Source of the DNA: Thermoplasmata archaeon
GTDB lineage: Archaea > Thermoplasmatota > Thermoplasmata > Lutacidiplasmatales > UBA184
Reading direction: 5' to 3'
NCBI GenBank assembly: GCA_021827405.1
Contig: JAKAVY010000008.1
Span: forward strand, 1-55,755
Length of the DNA: 55,755 bases
How positions within the stretch are numbered: the stretch's first letter is position 1; every line of letters starts with the position of its first letter. The notes beneath the pieces were generated by a model that saw only the letters and a list, made by a program, of their open reading frames with translations, searched no databases and had not been told where the DNA came from. The translations under genes were made by a program, and so were the position numbers. Shown one piece after another: positions 1 to 9,537 of the stretch.

Positions 1-3000
1 TTCTGCCACGGGGTGGTGCACCCTATGGGCTGGTGCGAACCGTATCCAGAGGCCAGGGGAGTGTAGATGCTCGGGCTCCCCGGGACCGAGTCCATCTGGA
101 TCTGGACGTTGGCCGCGTTGCTGTCGCTCAAAGCCTTGCTGCATCCATAATCCACTACCCGGTTGATCGAAAAAGCCCCCACCAGGTATGCGGTGGGCAA
201 AGCGGCCTGGCTGTCCGCGACCCCGCTTCCGGAGGTGGAGTACGCCGTGGGGTTCAACGGGCCCTGGTAGGAAAGGGTGTCATAGGGATAGACATGCATC
301 TGGGAGGACTCGACCTGCCCATAGGAATTGACGTAGAGGTTCGCGGTCTGGTCGTACACCGCGGCCCCCAGGGCCTTCATCCCGTTGGTAAGGCCCGGGT
401 CGCCGGCCGCTTGCGGGTTCCAGGGGGAGATGCCGAAGTCCTCATCCCCGTAGTAGGTGGCCTGGTAAGCCCCGGTGCTCCCATTCACGCTCGGGTAGTA
501 CGGGATCCCCTGGATCACGCTCAGCTTGTAGTAGGTCTCCGTGTACGGGTAGTAGTAGACCGTGTGATAGGTGAACGTGGATGGATCGAACTCCGTGAAG
601 TTGCTGTTTAACGGTTCTGAGAAGTCGTAAAGCGGCGTCGTCACCGTAGGCCCCACGATCATACCGGAGCCGGCGGGGTCGGCCAAGGCCGGGTCGGTGT
701 AATAGCGGTCCACGATCTCCGCGGTATGCAAGGTCCCACTCCCGCTGGCCGAGAGTTGCCAAGTGAACCCTTCGGTGAACGCGGCCAGGGTGAGCCCATA
801 GGCGGAGGTGGGGCCCGTGAGCGGGGAATTGTTCAAGAGGTAGTAGGTGGAGACCGGGCCGGTGGGGACTGGGAGGGACATGGTCTTCACGGGAATGAAC
901 GCGGCCCCCGCGCCCAGCCCGTACTGAAGCTTGAGCGAGACCTGGCTGAGGGAGGGGCTCAGGATCTCCACGATGAGCTCGCTCTCGTTGAAGGATAGCG
1001 GGTTCCCACCGTAGACCGGGTTCGTGGGACTGTTGATGGCCTGCGTGGTGGGGAGAGAGGCGACCTGGCTGGTCGTGAAGGTGTCGCCAAAGAGGAATTG
1101 CCCGTTCTTCAAGGCGAGCCCGGCCTCGTTGGCGTCCATGGGGTTGCTCACATAACCGGTCACGGTCCCGAACACCTGCTGGAAGTCGGTCAGGCCCGCC
1201 CCCAGGGTGTCGGCGTTCGTGGCGTTCCCTCCCAGGACAAAGTACTTCACGAAGTTGGTCAGGCCCGAACCGGAAGCATCCGGGTTGTACGGACTGATGT
1301 GCATCACCGCCTGCGCATACAGGTTCGGGATCCCGTCCCCGTCGCTGTCCGGGACCGAGATCAGCGTCACCTTCGCGCTTCCCGTCGTCCCGAAGGGGGT
1401 GGTCACGTTCACTTGGAGGACGGGGTTCCCTTCCACCGTGTACACGTGCCCCACGGTGCCCGTCAACCCGCCGGTCTCCGTCACCCCCGGCGTGAGGTCC
1501 CCGAACGTCCACTGGTACTGGAACGTGTTCCCCCCGTAGAGCTCGTCTGCCAGGGACCCCAGGGTGGTCGCCCGGAAGGTTGCCGTGTGGTTCTCCCCAT
1601 ACGTGGTGAACCCCCCGTACGGCAGGCTGACCAACGGCACTGAGTCCACCACCCGGATCGTCGCCCCCACCGCGACCTGGTTCCCGTCCTGGTCCGTGAG
1701 GGTCAGCAACACATAGTAGGTCCCGGGGAGGCCGTACATGTGCGTCACGTTCAGCCCCGTCGACCGCGTGCCGTCCCCCCACTGCCAACTCCCCCGGAGC
1801 GTCGCCACGTCCGGCGGGAACGTCCCTAGGGCAAAGGGGTGGAACCCCACCGTCTGGTCCACCACCACCGTCCGGTTCGACAGGGAGGCCGCCAACGGCG
1901 CATCCACCACTCCCACGTACTGCACCAGCGTGCTGGAAGTCCCCTCCGGGTTGGTCACCGTGAGCGTCACCGGGAAGACCCCTTCCCTCGTGTACACGTA
2001 GGTCAGCGTCCCCCCGGCCCCCCAGTTCCCCACGTTCGCCGGACCGTCCCCGAAGTCCCACCCGTAGACCAGGCCCGTGTGCACGGAGCCGGCCACCGTG
2101 GAGGCCGTCGCGTTGAGCCCCACCGGGGTTCCCTCGTACTGGGTGCCGGGCGTGGTGGTGAACACGGGAACCGGGGCCGGGTCCAGCACCGGCAGGAAGA
2201 ACCAGTTGGCCGTCGTCGACCCCCCCGGGGACGAGGCATACACTACCACCGCGTAGGTGGCCCGCCCATAGGTGTACACGTGGCTGACCGTGGAGAGGTT
2301 GGTGGCCGCCTGGACCCCGGAACTCCCGCCCTCCGTCATGGCCGTGGCGCCGTCCCCGAAGACCCACCGCGTGGTCAGCTGCGAGTAGAAGATGTTCGAG
2401 TCCGTGATCTCCGCCGACAGCGACGTGGCTAGCTCCTGCGTGGTCGTCGGTTCGGCCGGGAAGGTGATGGAGGGGGCCAGGTCACTGGTGCTGAGGTAGC
2501 CCACCTCTTGGATCTGGATCGTGTCCTGCCCGGTCAGGCCGTAGGCGTCCCGGGTCGTCACCTGAAGCGTGTAGTCCTTCCCCGGCGCCCAGGTGTGCAC
2601 CAGGCTCAGGGTCTGATACGTCGGCTCGGGCTGCGCGGGGGCGGGCGTGGACTGGGTCACCGAGGTCCCGTCCCCGAAGTCCCACGTGGTGGTCAACCTC
2701 GTCTGGGCCGGGGAGAACGCCGCGGCGGTGAGGAACAGCGGTTGCCCAAGACCGAGAGCGTTCGCGGAGGCCCCCCAGACCTCGGATTCCGTGGGCGTGA
2801 AGATCACCGGCACCTGGACGTTCCCCCCGTGATCGTACTGCACCTCCAACATCGCCGGGTTGGCAATGGTCTCCGGCTGCGGCGGGCCCGTGTAGATCAC
2901 CTGGAACAGATACGGGACGCTGATGTTGATCTGGGCGAACGGGATGAGGAAGGTCGCGAAGGGCGGGAAGTCGTACAGTCGCCCCGTGGCTATGGTCCGG

Positions 3001-4460
3001 TTCCACTCCAGCAGGTGCAACTGGTAGTATGGCGCGTACGCCGAGTTCACCAGGAGGCTGACGTTCACCTTCTGGTAGATCTGGTAGACCCCCACCGTGG
3101 GCGCCACATCCTGGACGTTCACCTGCGTGCCGCCGTAGACCTGTTGGCCCGTGTCGCTGCGCAGCGTCAGCTCGACGTTCATCGTGCCGGGGGAGAAGTA
3201 GTCCTGTCGACCGATCACCCCATTCGAGCTTCCCTCCGCGTAGTTCAACGTCTGCCAGGTGTAGTTCAGGAAGGGGGTGTCCGTGGGAACGTCCGTGGAG
3301 TTGCTGGCGTTGAGGAACGCCATCTGCCCCACCGGCACGGTAACGCCCGACCCCGCGTTGGCATGGGGGAGCGGGTCCCCGATGGTGAGCACCCGGGTGG
3401 CGACGGAGCTCTCCCCCAATGGGTTGGTCACCGTGAGCGTAACCGTGTAGGTCCCGGCCTGGGTGTAGACCGTGCTGGTGTTCGCCCCCGCGCCCCGTTC
3501 CCCATTGCCGAAGTTCCAGCGATAGCGCAGGAAGGGATGGTCGGAGTACGGCGCCACGCTGGCGAAGCCCGAGAGCTCCACCGGGGAGTCCTCCACCCCT
3601 CCCGTGGCCCCGGTGATCACTGCCTGGGGCGCCGGGTCCGTCACCGCCACGTCTAGGAAGGTCTGGTTCGCCGCCCCGGTGCGGTTGTCGGTCGCCACCA
3701 CCCGCACCACGTAGTTCCCCGCCTGGGTGAAGACGTGGCTGACCGGGTCCCCGTAGCTCGAGTTGTTGTCCCCGAAGAGCCACTCGTAGGTGACCTGGTC
3801 ATTCGCATAGGGAGTCGGGGTCACCTGGGCGGTGGCCTCGAAGCCCACGGGCTGGTCCACCGTCGTCTGGCTCACGGTGGAGTGGGCCGAGACCACCACA
3901 GCGGCGGGGACCACGGTGACCACATCGGTGCTGATCCGGTAGTTCCCTTGGGCGTCGTAGACGGTGAAGGAGGTGTCGTAAGAACCCGGGGTCTCGTAGA
4001 CGTGGGAGACGGTAACGGTGACCGGCTCATCACACGGGACGCTGGAGGTGCACCCGGCCGGGGCCGGGACATGCTGATAGACGTAGCCAATGGAACCCGT
4101 GGCGTTGGTGGAGCCGTAGAACCACCATAGCTGATAGCCGGAGAAGGAGCCTCCCACGGGGCTGACCACCAGCCCGCCGGAAAGCGTCACCGACAATGTG
4201 GCGACCTGCCCCACCGCCACCGTCAAGGGAGCGGCCTGGACGGTGATGTCCGCCGCGGGCTGGGCATGGGCATCCCCGGAAAAGTTGCTGAGGATCATGA
4301 TGAGCCCCAAGACCACGGCGACCCAGCCGGCGTACCAGGCGACCTCCCGCCGGTGCCGAAGGAGGAAGGCCCTCGGCCTCCAGGGTGCGCTTCCCGTCGA
4401 TCGGACTCCCTCGGAGCAGTCCTCTGCTCCTGGCAGCGTGGGTTTGACGGCTCCGTCCAT
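1..4460 (-). CDS. Large secreted/cell-surface multi-PKD-domain protein, 3'-truncated by window start
   Basis: Translating the minus strand from ATG at 4460 gives an uninterrupted frame to position 1: N-terminal TM (AWYAGWVAVVLGLIMILSNF), then repeated PKD-like modules (YEWLFGDNNSSYGDPVSHVFTQAGNYVVRVVATDN; YRWNFGNG...TYTVTLTVTNPLGESS; WQWGDGTRSTGLNVTHMYGLPGTYYVLLTLTDQDGN) and a Ca-binding-like DSDGDGIPN motif. Not in the ORF track because it has no stop inside the window. Confidence 0.9.
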   Translation of the reverse strand, partial: MDGAVKPTLPGAEDCSEGVRSTGSAPWRPRAFLLRHRREVAWYAGWVAVVLGLIMILSNFSGDAHAQPAADITVQAAPLTVAVGQVATLSVTLSGGLVVSPVGGSFSGYQLWWFYGSTNATGSIGYVYQHVPAPAGCTSSVPCDEPVTVTVSHVYETPGSYDTSFTVYDAQGNYRISTDVVTVVPAAVVVSAHSTVSQTTVDQPVGFEATAQVTPTPYANDQVTYEWLFGDNNSSYGDPVSHVFTQAGNYVVRVVATDNRTGAANQTFLDVAVTDPAPQAVITGATGGVEDSPVELSGFASVAPYSDHPFLRYRWNFGNGERGAGANTSTVYTQAGTYTVTLTVTNPLGESSVATRVLTIGDPLPHANAGSGVTVPVGQMAFLNASNSTDVPTDTPFLNYTWQTLNYAEGSSNGVIGRQDYFSPGTMNVELTLRSDTGQQVYGGTQVNVQDVAPTVGVYQIYQKVNVSLLVNSAYAPYYQLHLLEWNRTIATGRLYDFPPFATFLIPFAQINISVPYLFQVIYTGPPQPETIANPAMLEVQYDHGGNVQVPVIFTPTESEVWGASANALGLGQPLFLTAAAFSPAQTRLTTTWDFGDGTSVTQSTPAPAQPEPTYQTLSLVHTWAPGKDYTLQVTTRDAYGLTGQDTIQIQEVGYLSTSDLAPSITFPAEPTTTQELATSLSAEITDSNIFYSQLTTRWVFGDGATAMTEGGSSGVQAATNLSTVSHVYTYGRATYAVVVYASSPGGSTTANWFFLPVLDPAPVPVFTTTPGTQYEGTPVGLNATASTVAGSVHTGLVYGWDFGDGPANVGNWGAGGTLTYVYTREGVFPVTLTVTNPEGTSSTLVQYVGVVDAPLAASLSNRTVVVDQTVGFHPFALGTFPPDVATLRGSWQWGDGTRSTGLNVTHMYGLPGTYYVLLTLTDQDGNQVAVGATIRVVDSVPLVSLPYGGFTTYGENHTATFRATTLGSLADELYGGNTFQYQWTFGDLTPGVTETGGLTGTVGHVYTVEGNPVLQVNVTTPFGTTGSAKVTLISVPDSDGDGIPNLYAQAVMHISPYNPDASGSGLTNFVKYFVLGGNATNADTLGAGLTDFQQVFGTVTGYVSNPMDANEAGLALKNGQFLFGDTFTTSQVASLPTTQAINSPTNPVYGGNPLSFNESELIVEILSPSLSQVSLKLQYGLGAGAAFIPVKTMSLPVPTGPVSTYYLLNNSPLTGPTSAYGLTLAAFTEGFTWQLSASGSGTLHTAEIVDRYYTDPALADPAGSGMIVGPTVTTPLYDFSEPLNSNFTEFDPSTFTYHTVYYYPYTETYYKLSVIQGIPYYPSVNGSTGAYQATYYGDEDFGISPWNPQAAGDPGLTNGMKALGAAVYDQTANLYVNSYGQVESSQMHVYPYDTLSYQGPLNPTAYSTSGSGVADSQAALPTAYLVGAFSINRVVDYGCSKALSDSNAANVQIQMDSVPGSPSIYTPLASGYGSHQPIGCTTPWQ

Positions 4461-4486
4461 AGGGTATTTATCGAGCATGGAATAGC

Positions 4487-4500
4487 ATGCAAAATATAGT
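4487..4500 (-). promoter_or_regulatory. TATA-like element upstream of PKD protein gene
   Basis: Minus strand AACTATATTTTGCATG, about 30 nt upstream of ATG 4460, in otherwise GC-rich DNA. Confidence 0.5.
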
Positions 4501-4658
4501 TCTTACGACGAACGGCTCCGCGGCCGCTCTCCTTCCCACGGAGCCACCGCCTCCGGGCTCCCTGCCCCCTCAGGCTGTTCTGCGAGGACCCCCGAACGCC
4601 GATCCGGCCATGCCCCCAGTCCTGTCTCGAGGCCAGCTCCCGGGACCGAAAGCCAGGG

Positions 4659-5999
4659 TCAGGGGGTCAGCCGGGACGGGGTCCGGGGGAAGGGAGTGGT
4701 CTCGCGGATGTGCTCCCGCCGGGTGACCCAGCGGACCAGCCGCTCCACCCCCAGCCCGAAGCCCGCATGGGGGACGCTCCCGTATCGCCTCAAGTCCAGG
4801 TACCACTCGTAGGGCTCCCGGGGGATGTTCATCTCCTCCATCCTTCGCAGGAGCCGGGGAAGATCGTCCTCGCGGCACGACCCGCCGATGAGCTCCCCGT
4901 ACCCCTCCGGGGCCAGCAGGTCGGCCGCCAGGACCGTCCGGGGGTCCGCGCGGTCCTCCCGCATGTAGAAGGCCTTGATCTCCCGGGGGTAATGGGTCAC
5001 GAAGAGCGGTTGGGAACGTTCCTGGGTGAGAGCGCGCTCCTCCGCCGTTCCCAGGTCCGCCCCGAAGGAGAGGTCGAACCCTCTCCCTTTCAATTGCTGG
5101 ACCGCCTCCTCGTAGCGGAGGCGCTCGAACGGGGGGGAAAGGGCGAGCAGCTCCTGGGGGTCCCGCCCCAGGAAGCGAAGGTCCTCGTCCCGTTTCCGGG
5201 CCACCCGGTGGACCATGTGCGTGACCAACTGCTCCTGGAGCCGGAGGTTCTCCTCCATCCCGGCCCAGGCGATCTCGGCCTCCAGATGGGTGTACTCGCA
5301 AAGGTGACGGGGGGTCCGGCTCTTCTCCGCCCGGAAGCTGGTGGTGATGGAGAAGACCCGCTCCCGCGGGAAAAGGAGAGCCTCCAGGTAGAGCTGGGCG
5401 GTCTGGGCCAGGTAGGCCGGTTGTCCGAAGTAGTCCAGGGTGAAGGCCTCGGACCCCCCTTCCGCCGCGTTCCCGGAAAGGAGCGGCGGCGTCATCTCCC
5501 AGTACCCTTCGCCCTCGAGGAACTCCCGCGCCCCCTGCAGGAGCTCGGACTTCACCTTGAGGGTGGCCACCATCTCCCGGCTCCGGACGGTCAGGTGCCG
5601 GTGGTCCAACCGGAACTCCTCGGTCTGGTCGGCGAAGAGGGGAAAGGCCTCCGAGGCCCCCACCACGACGAGCGCCTGGGCCCTCACTTCCAGGCCCCCC
5701 GGGGCCCGCCGGTCCGCGGCCACCGTTCCGTCCACCTCCACGGAGCTCTCCACCTGGGCGTGCTCCGCCCTGTCGAAGGCGTCCCCTCCCAGCGCGTCCC
5801 GTCGGGCGGTGACCTGGACGAGCCCGCTCCCGTCCCGGACCTGCCAGAAGAGGATCCCCCCCGAGCTCCGGCCCCGGTGGATCCAGCCTCGGATACGGAC
5901 CCGTTGCCCCTCCATGCCAGGCCGGAACACCTCGGCAATGGGCCGGAAGGACAGGGCATCGCCCCCGGCGGAGGGCGTCCCGGGAGGGCCCTCGGTCAT
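4659..5999 (-). CDS. asnS: Asparaginyl-tRNA synthetase (class II, AsnRS/AspRS family)
   Basis: N-terminal OB fold (VRIRGWIHRGRSSGGILFWQVRDGSGLVQV), class II motifs (FSITTSFRAEKSRTPRHLCEYTHLEAEIAW; PHAGFGLGVERLVRWV). Start overlaps TFS stop (ATGA). Confidence 0.85.
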   Translation of the reverse strand: MTEGPPGTPSAGGDALSFRPIAEVFRPGMEGQRVRIRGWIHRGRSSGGILFWQVRDGSGLVQVTARRDALGGDAFDRAEHAQVESSVEVDGTVAADRRAPGGLEVRAQALVVVGASEAFPLFADQTEEFRLDHRHLTVRSREMVATLKVKSELLQGAREFLEGEGYWEMTPPLLSGNAAEGGSEAFTLDYFGQPAYLAQTAQLYLEALLFPRERVFSITTSFRAEKSRTPRHLCEYTHLEAEIAWAGMEENLRLQEQLVTHMVHRVARKRDEDLRFLGRDPQELLALSPPFERLRYEEAVQQLKGRGFDLSFGADLGTAEERALTQERSQPLFVTHYPREIKAFYMREDRADPRTVLAADLLAPEGYGELIGGSCREDDLPRLLRRMEEMNIPREPYEWYLDLRRYGSVPHAGFGLGVERLVRWVTRREHIRETTPFPRTPSRLTP

Positions 6000-6304
6000 T
6001 GGTACTCCCGCCACTTGTGCCCGCAACGGGTGCACTCGAAGATCCGGGTCTCCGGCTCGTCCGCCCCCCGGGTCTGCCGCAGGACCCAGTAGGCCTCCCG
6101 GTTGTGGCAGGCGGGGCACTCCTCGGTGGCCTTCGGGAGCGTCGCCGGCTGGTCCTCGATCACGGTCATCTCCTTGGCCTTGGGAGTGCTCTGCACCACG
6201 GCCGAGCCGGATTCCATCTTTACCGTGGTCCCGCAGGAGGAGCAGACCCACCGCCGGGGGGAGGCCTGGGGTCGCATGAGGCGCTTGCACTTCGGGCAGA
6301 GCAT
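5996..6304 (-). CDS. Transcription factor S (TFIIS/RPB9-like)
   Basis: MLCPKCKRLM...CSSCG and C-terminal zinc ribbon CPACHNREAYWVLRQTRGADEPETRIFECTRCGHKWREY. Confidence 0.92.
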   Translation of the reverse strand: MLCPKCKRLMRPQASPRRWVCSSCGTTVKMESGSAVVQSTPKAKEMTVIEDQPATLPKATEECPACHNREAYWVLRQTRGADEPETRIFECTRCGHKWREYQ

Positions 6305-6358
6305 AGGGGGTTCTCACCCGGGCGAAGGACTTGAGGTTTGACGGGTCGGCCGGGCCGG

Positions 6359-7756
6359 TCAGGTGAAGACGGGTGGGGGGGTCGGTCCGCTCCGGGTGGG
6401 GTTGCGCTCCGCGGCGAAGGGGGGAATGTTCCGCAGCCGCTCCAGATGGGCCACCCGGGCCGCCACGTCCATCACCCCGGCCACATCGTGGCGGACCTGA
6501 TAGTCACCCTTCACGAACGAGAGCGCTTCCTCCACCCGGCCCTCCGCGTCGTGCCGCGCGGAGGCCTCCCCCACCAGGGCCAGCGACCGGGAGCTCCCCA
6601 TGATCACCTGCCCGGGGGCCGGGCCGGGGGTGGCGGAGGCGTAGTAGGGCGTGACCGCCAGGTCCGCTAACGCCTCCAAGTCGACGGTCAGCGTCCCCCC
6701 GGGTCGGGGCGCGGAGGGATACCCGGGCGGGGCCAGGTACTTCACCACCGTGGCCCGGAGCCGGAAACCGGCGTGAGCCGGGTCCATGCTCCCGCTGCCC
6801 ACCCCATAGAGCAGGTCCGCGAAGTCCGTCCCGTCGAAGAGCGTCAGCACGTTGAGCGCCTCGGGATCCCCGAACCGGGCGTTGAACTCGAGCACCATCG
6901 GTCCTTCCCGGGTCAGGAGGAAACCGCCGTAGAGGACGCCCCGGTACTCCATCCCATCGGACCGGAGCGCCTCCACCGTCCGGGTGAGGATCGAGAAGGC
7001 CGCGTCCCGGTCCTCCCGGGTCAGGTAGGGGAGCAGGTGGTCCCGTTCGGAGTAGGACCCCATCCCGCCGGTGTTCGGTCCCCGGTTCCCTTCCAGGGCC
7101 CGCTTGTAGTCCTGGACGAGGGGCATGGGGGCCAGGCGGTGCCCGTCCACGAAGGCCATGAAGCTGAACTCCTCCCCCTCCAGGCGCTCCTCCAACACCA
7201 CGCTCCCCGCCCCGCTCCCCAAGAGCCGGGTGGCGTAGGCGATCCCCTCGGTGTCCTCGGCGAAGTCCAACCCCTGGACCCAGACCCCCTTCCCCGCGGT
7301 GAGGCCGGTAGGCTTCACCACGAAAGGGACCCCCAACGAGGCGACCGCCCGGGGAAGGTCCTCCGGCCGGTCCACCACCTCGTGACGGGGGACTCCCGGT
7401 AGTCGGTGGCGGACCATGAACTCCCGCTGGAAGGCCTTGGAGCTCTCGAGCCTCGCCGCCTGGGCTCCCGGGCCGACCGTGACGATCCCCTCCGCCCGGA
7501 GCCGGTCCGCCACCCCGGCGGCGACGGCGGCATCCGGGCCGACCACCGCCAGCTCCACCTGGCGCGTACGGGCCCAGCGGGCGATCGCCTCCCCCTCTGT
7601 GGGGGCCACCAAGAGGTAATCCTTCGCCCGGCGGACGAGGCCCGGGTTCTTCCAGGCCCCGGCCACGTAGAGGGGGGCCTCGCTCCGGAACAGGGCCTCC
7701 CCCAGGGCATGTTCCCGGCCCCCGGTCCCCACGATGAGCGTCCTCGGGCGGCGCAC
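6359..7756 (-). CDS. purD: Phosphoribosylamine-glycine ligase
   Basis: GTG start; TLIVGTGGREHALGEAL, VVGPDAAVAAGVADRL, GPNTGGMGSYS, VLEFNARFGDPEALNVL. Confidence 0.9.
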   Translation of the reverse strand: MRRPRTLIVGTGGREHALGEALFRSEAPLYVAGAWKNPGLVRRAKDYLLVAPTEGEAIARWARTRQVELAVVGPDAAVAAGVADRLRAEGIVTVGPGAQAARLESSKAFQREFMVRHRLPGVPRHEVVDRPEDLPRAVASLGVPFVVKPTGLTAGKGVWVQGLDFAEDTEGIAYATRLLGSGAGSVVLEERLEGEEFSFMAFVDGHRLAPMPLVQDYKRALEGNRGPNTGGMGSYSERDHLLPYLTREDRDAAFSILTRTVEALRSDGMEYRGVLYGGFLLTREGPMVLEFNARFGDPEALNVLTLFDGTDFADLLYGVGSGSMDPAHAGFRLRATVVKYLAPPGYPSAPRPGGTLTVDLEALADLAVTPYYASATPGPAPGQVIMGSSRSLALVGEASARHDAEGRVEEALSFVKGDYQVRHDVAGVMDVAARVAHLERLRNIPPFAAERNPTRSGPTPPPVFT

Positions 7757-7860
7757 GGACCTGCCCACCCGACGGAGGCTAAAGGCTTTCCCGCGGCAAG
7801 CCGGGGAGGGTCTGTCCCGCCGAGGACCCCCGGCCGACGCCCGTCCCGGTCGCGGCAAAC

Positions 7861-7868
7861 CCTATATG
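7861..7868 (+). promoter_or_regulatory. TATA-like element upstream of rpoL
   Basis: CCTATATG about 40 nt before ATG 7904. Confidence 0.5.
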
Positions 7869-7903
7869 GGAGGGTTCGGCTGGCCGCCCCTCCGGTGGGA
7901 GCC

Positions 7904-8191
7904 ATGGACATCGAGGTGGTCGAGAACGAGCGCGACACCCTGCGCATCGCCCTGCCCAAGAAGGAGGAGACCCTCCTCATCCCTCTGGTGGAGGCGCTCC
8001 AGCAGGAGGAGAAGGTGGTGGAGGCCCGCTACTACATCGGGCACCCGTACCTGGACCGGCCGACCCTCTACCTGCGAACGAAGGGGGAGAAGCCCCAGGC
8101 GACGCTCAAGCGGGTCCTCAAGACCCTGTCCGACCTCTACGGCGACGCCCTGGCCGACTTCGACCAGAAGGCGGAGAAGGCCCGGGCCTAG
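7904..8191 (+). CDS. rpoL: DNA-directed RNA polymerase subunit L
   Basis: MDIEVVENERDTLRIALPKKEETLLIPLVEALQQEEKVVEARYYIGHPYLDRPTLYLRTKG, Rpb11/RpoL-like. Confidence 0.85.
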   Translation: MDIEVVENERDTLRIALPKKEETLLIPLVEALQQEEKVVEARYYIGHPYLDRPTLYLRTKGEKPQATLKRVLKTLSDLYGDALADFDQKAEKARA

Positions 8192-8226
8192 GCCCGGCAT
8201 GGCCCCGCGGGACCGGAGGGACGGCC

Positions 8227-8907
8227 TTGCTCAAGGAATGCGTCCAGCACGGGTACTTCCGGGGCGATACCTGCCCCATCTGCGGGGACGAGGCCCACTT
8301 CTTCATGGACGACCGGGAGCTCGACCATATGGCCCGGATCCTGGCCGGTATCCTCCGTCATTTCCCCGAGCGCTACGGGATCCCCGTGGACCCCCAGGGA
8401 TGGGTCCCCCTTCCCCGCCTGGTCCAGGCCATCCGGTCCCAGCACCGGCAGTATGGCTGGCTCAAGCCGCACCACATCATCGCGCTCGCGGAGACCGACC
8501 CCAAGGGGCGGTATGAGGTCCGGGAGGACCGGATCCGCGCCACCTACGGACACACGGTGGACCTCCAGATGGACCTGCCCACGGATGGGGTCCCGCCCAC
8601 GCTGTTCTATCCCGTGACCCCCGAAGAGGCGGACCTGGTGCTGGAAGTGGGGCTCCGCCCCACGGACCGGAAGCGGGTCCATCTCTCCCGGACAGCCCAG
8701 GACGCGTTCAACGCCGGGAAGGTACGGACCGCCGAGCCGGTGATCCTCTCCGTCGACACCGCCCGGGCCCAGGCGGACGGCCTGGTCATCCAGCGGGCGG
8801 GTAAGACCGTCTTTCTCGTGGACCAGGTCCCCCCGGCCTACCTGGCCCGTCACGCCTGGGAACCTCCCCCGGCGAGCTCGCCGGGAACCCCCGCGACCGA
8901 GGGTTGA
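8227..8907 (+). CDS. kptA: RNA 2'-phosphotransferase (Tpt1/KptA)
   Basis: N-terminal Zn motif CVQHGYFRGDTCPICG, then LAGILRHFPERYGIPVDPQGWVPL...RIRATYGHTV...TLFYPV, KptA-like. Confidence 0.85.
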   Translation: MLKECVQHGYFRGDTCPICGDEAHFFMDDRELDHMARILAGILRHFPERYGIPVDPQGWVPLPRLVQAIRSQHRQYGWLKPHHIIALAETDPKGRYEVREDRIRATYGHTVDLQMDLPTDGVPPTLFYPVTPEEADLVLEVGLRPTDRKRVHLSRTAQDAFNAGKVRTAEPVILSVDTARAQADGLVIQRAGKTVFLVDQVPPAYLARHAWEPPPASSPGTPATEG

Positions 8908-8981
8908 GCCCCACCGGGCCCCCGGCCAAGAGGGGGAAGCCCCAAAAGCCCCCGCCTCCCTGCTCTTCCGGTGGAGCCGCC

Positions 8982-9512
8982 ATGTCCGGGGAACCTGGAG
9001 TCCTGACGCCGGAGGACCGGGTCCTGCGCTACTTGGACGGAACGGTGGCGCGTAACCCCCGGGGGGTGCCGCTGCACCGGTTGCTCCAGCAGCTCAAGGG
9101 GGAGCTCTCCGGATTGGACTTCGCCCGGCTCGACGTCGCCCTGCGCGCCCTGGAGGCCCTGGGGCTGGTCCGGCGGGACTGGTACGGGCCGGGAGACTTC
9201 CTGGTGATGCTCACCCCCCGGGGCCGGGAACGGGTGGAGGCCCTGCGGGGGGGGCCCCCCGCCGAACCGACCCTTCCTCCCCTGGGGGAGGAATCTGCCC
9301 GACTACAGGAGGAGCTGAACGCCTTGCGAGGGGAGCTCGACCAGGTCTACCGGAACCTCACCGAGGCGACGGAGCGGCACCGGCTGGACCGGGAGACCCT
9401 GGAGGAGGTCCTGGCGCAACTGGAGGTCCAGGCCCAGCGCATCCACGAACTGGAGGATCTCCTGGCCCGGGCCACCGGCTCGCAGACGGCTGGGCCCTCG
9501 GGAAGCGGATGA
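8982..9512 (+). CDS. Winged-helix-like plus C-terminal coiled-coil protein, function unknown
   Basis: DFARLDVALRALEALGLVRRDWYGPGDFLVMLTPRGRERVEAL wHTH-like, then a long heptad-rich helix. Confidence 0.65.
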   Translation: MSGEPGVLTPEDRVLRYLDGTVARNPRGVPLHRLLQQLKGELSGLDFARLDVALRALEALGLVRRDWYGPGDFLVMLTPRGRERVEALRGGPPAEPTLPPLGEESARLQEELNALRGELDQVYRNLTEATERHRLDRETLEEVLAQLEVQAQRIHELEDLLARATGSQTAGPSGSG

Positions 9513-9537
9513 GGGTTCGCCCCCGGCGGCCCCACCG

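Noticed and set aside
442-2367. 641-aa minus-strand ORF in the track
   Set aside because: Arg/Gly/His/Pro-rich shadow frame of the real PKD gene, which is open in another minus frame from 4460 to the window edge.
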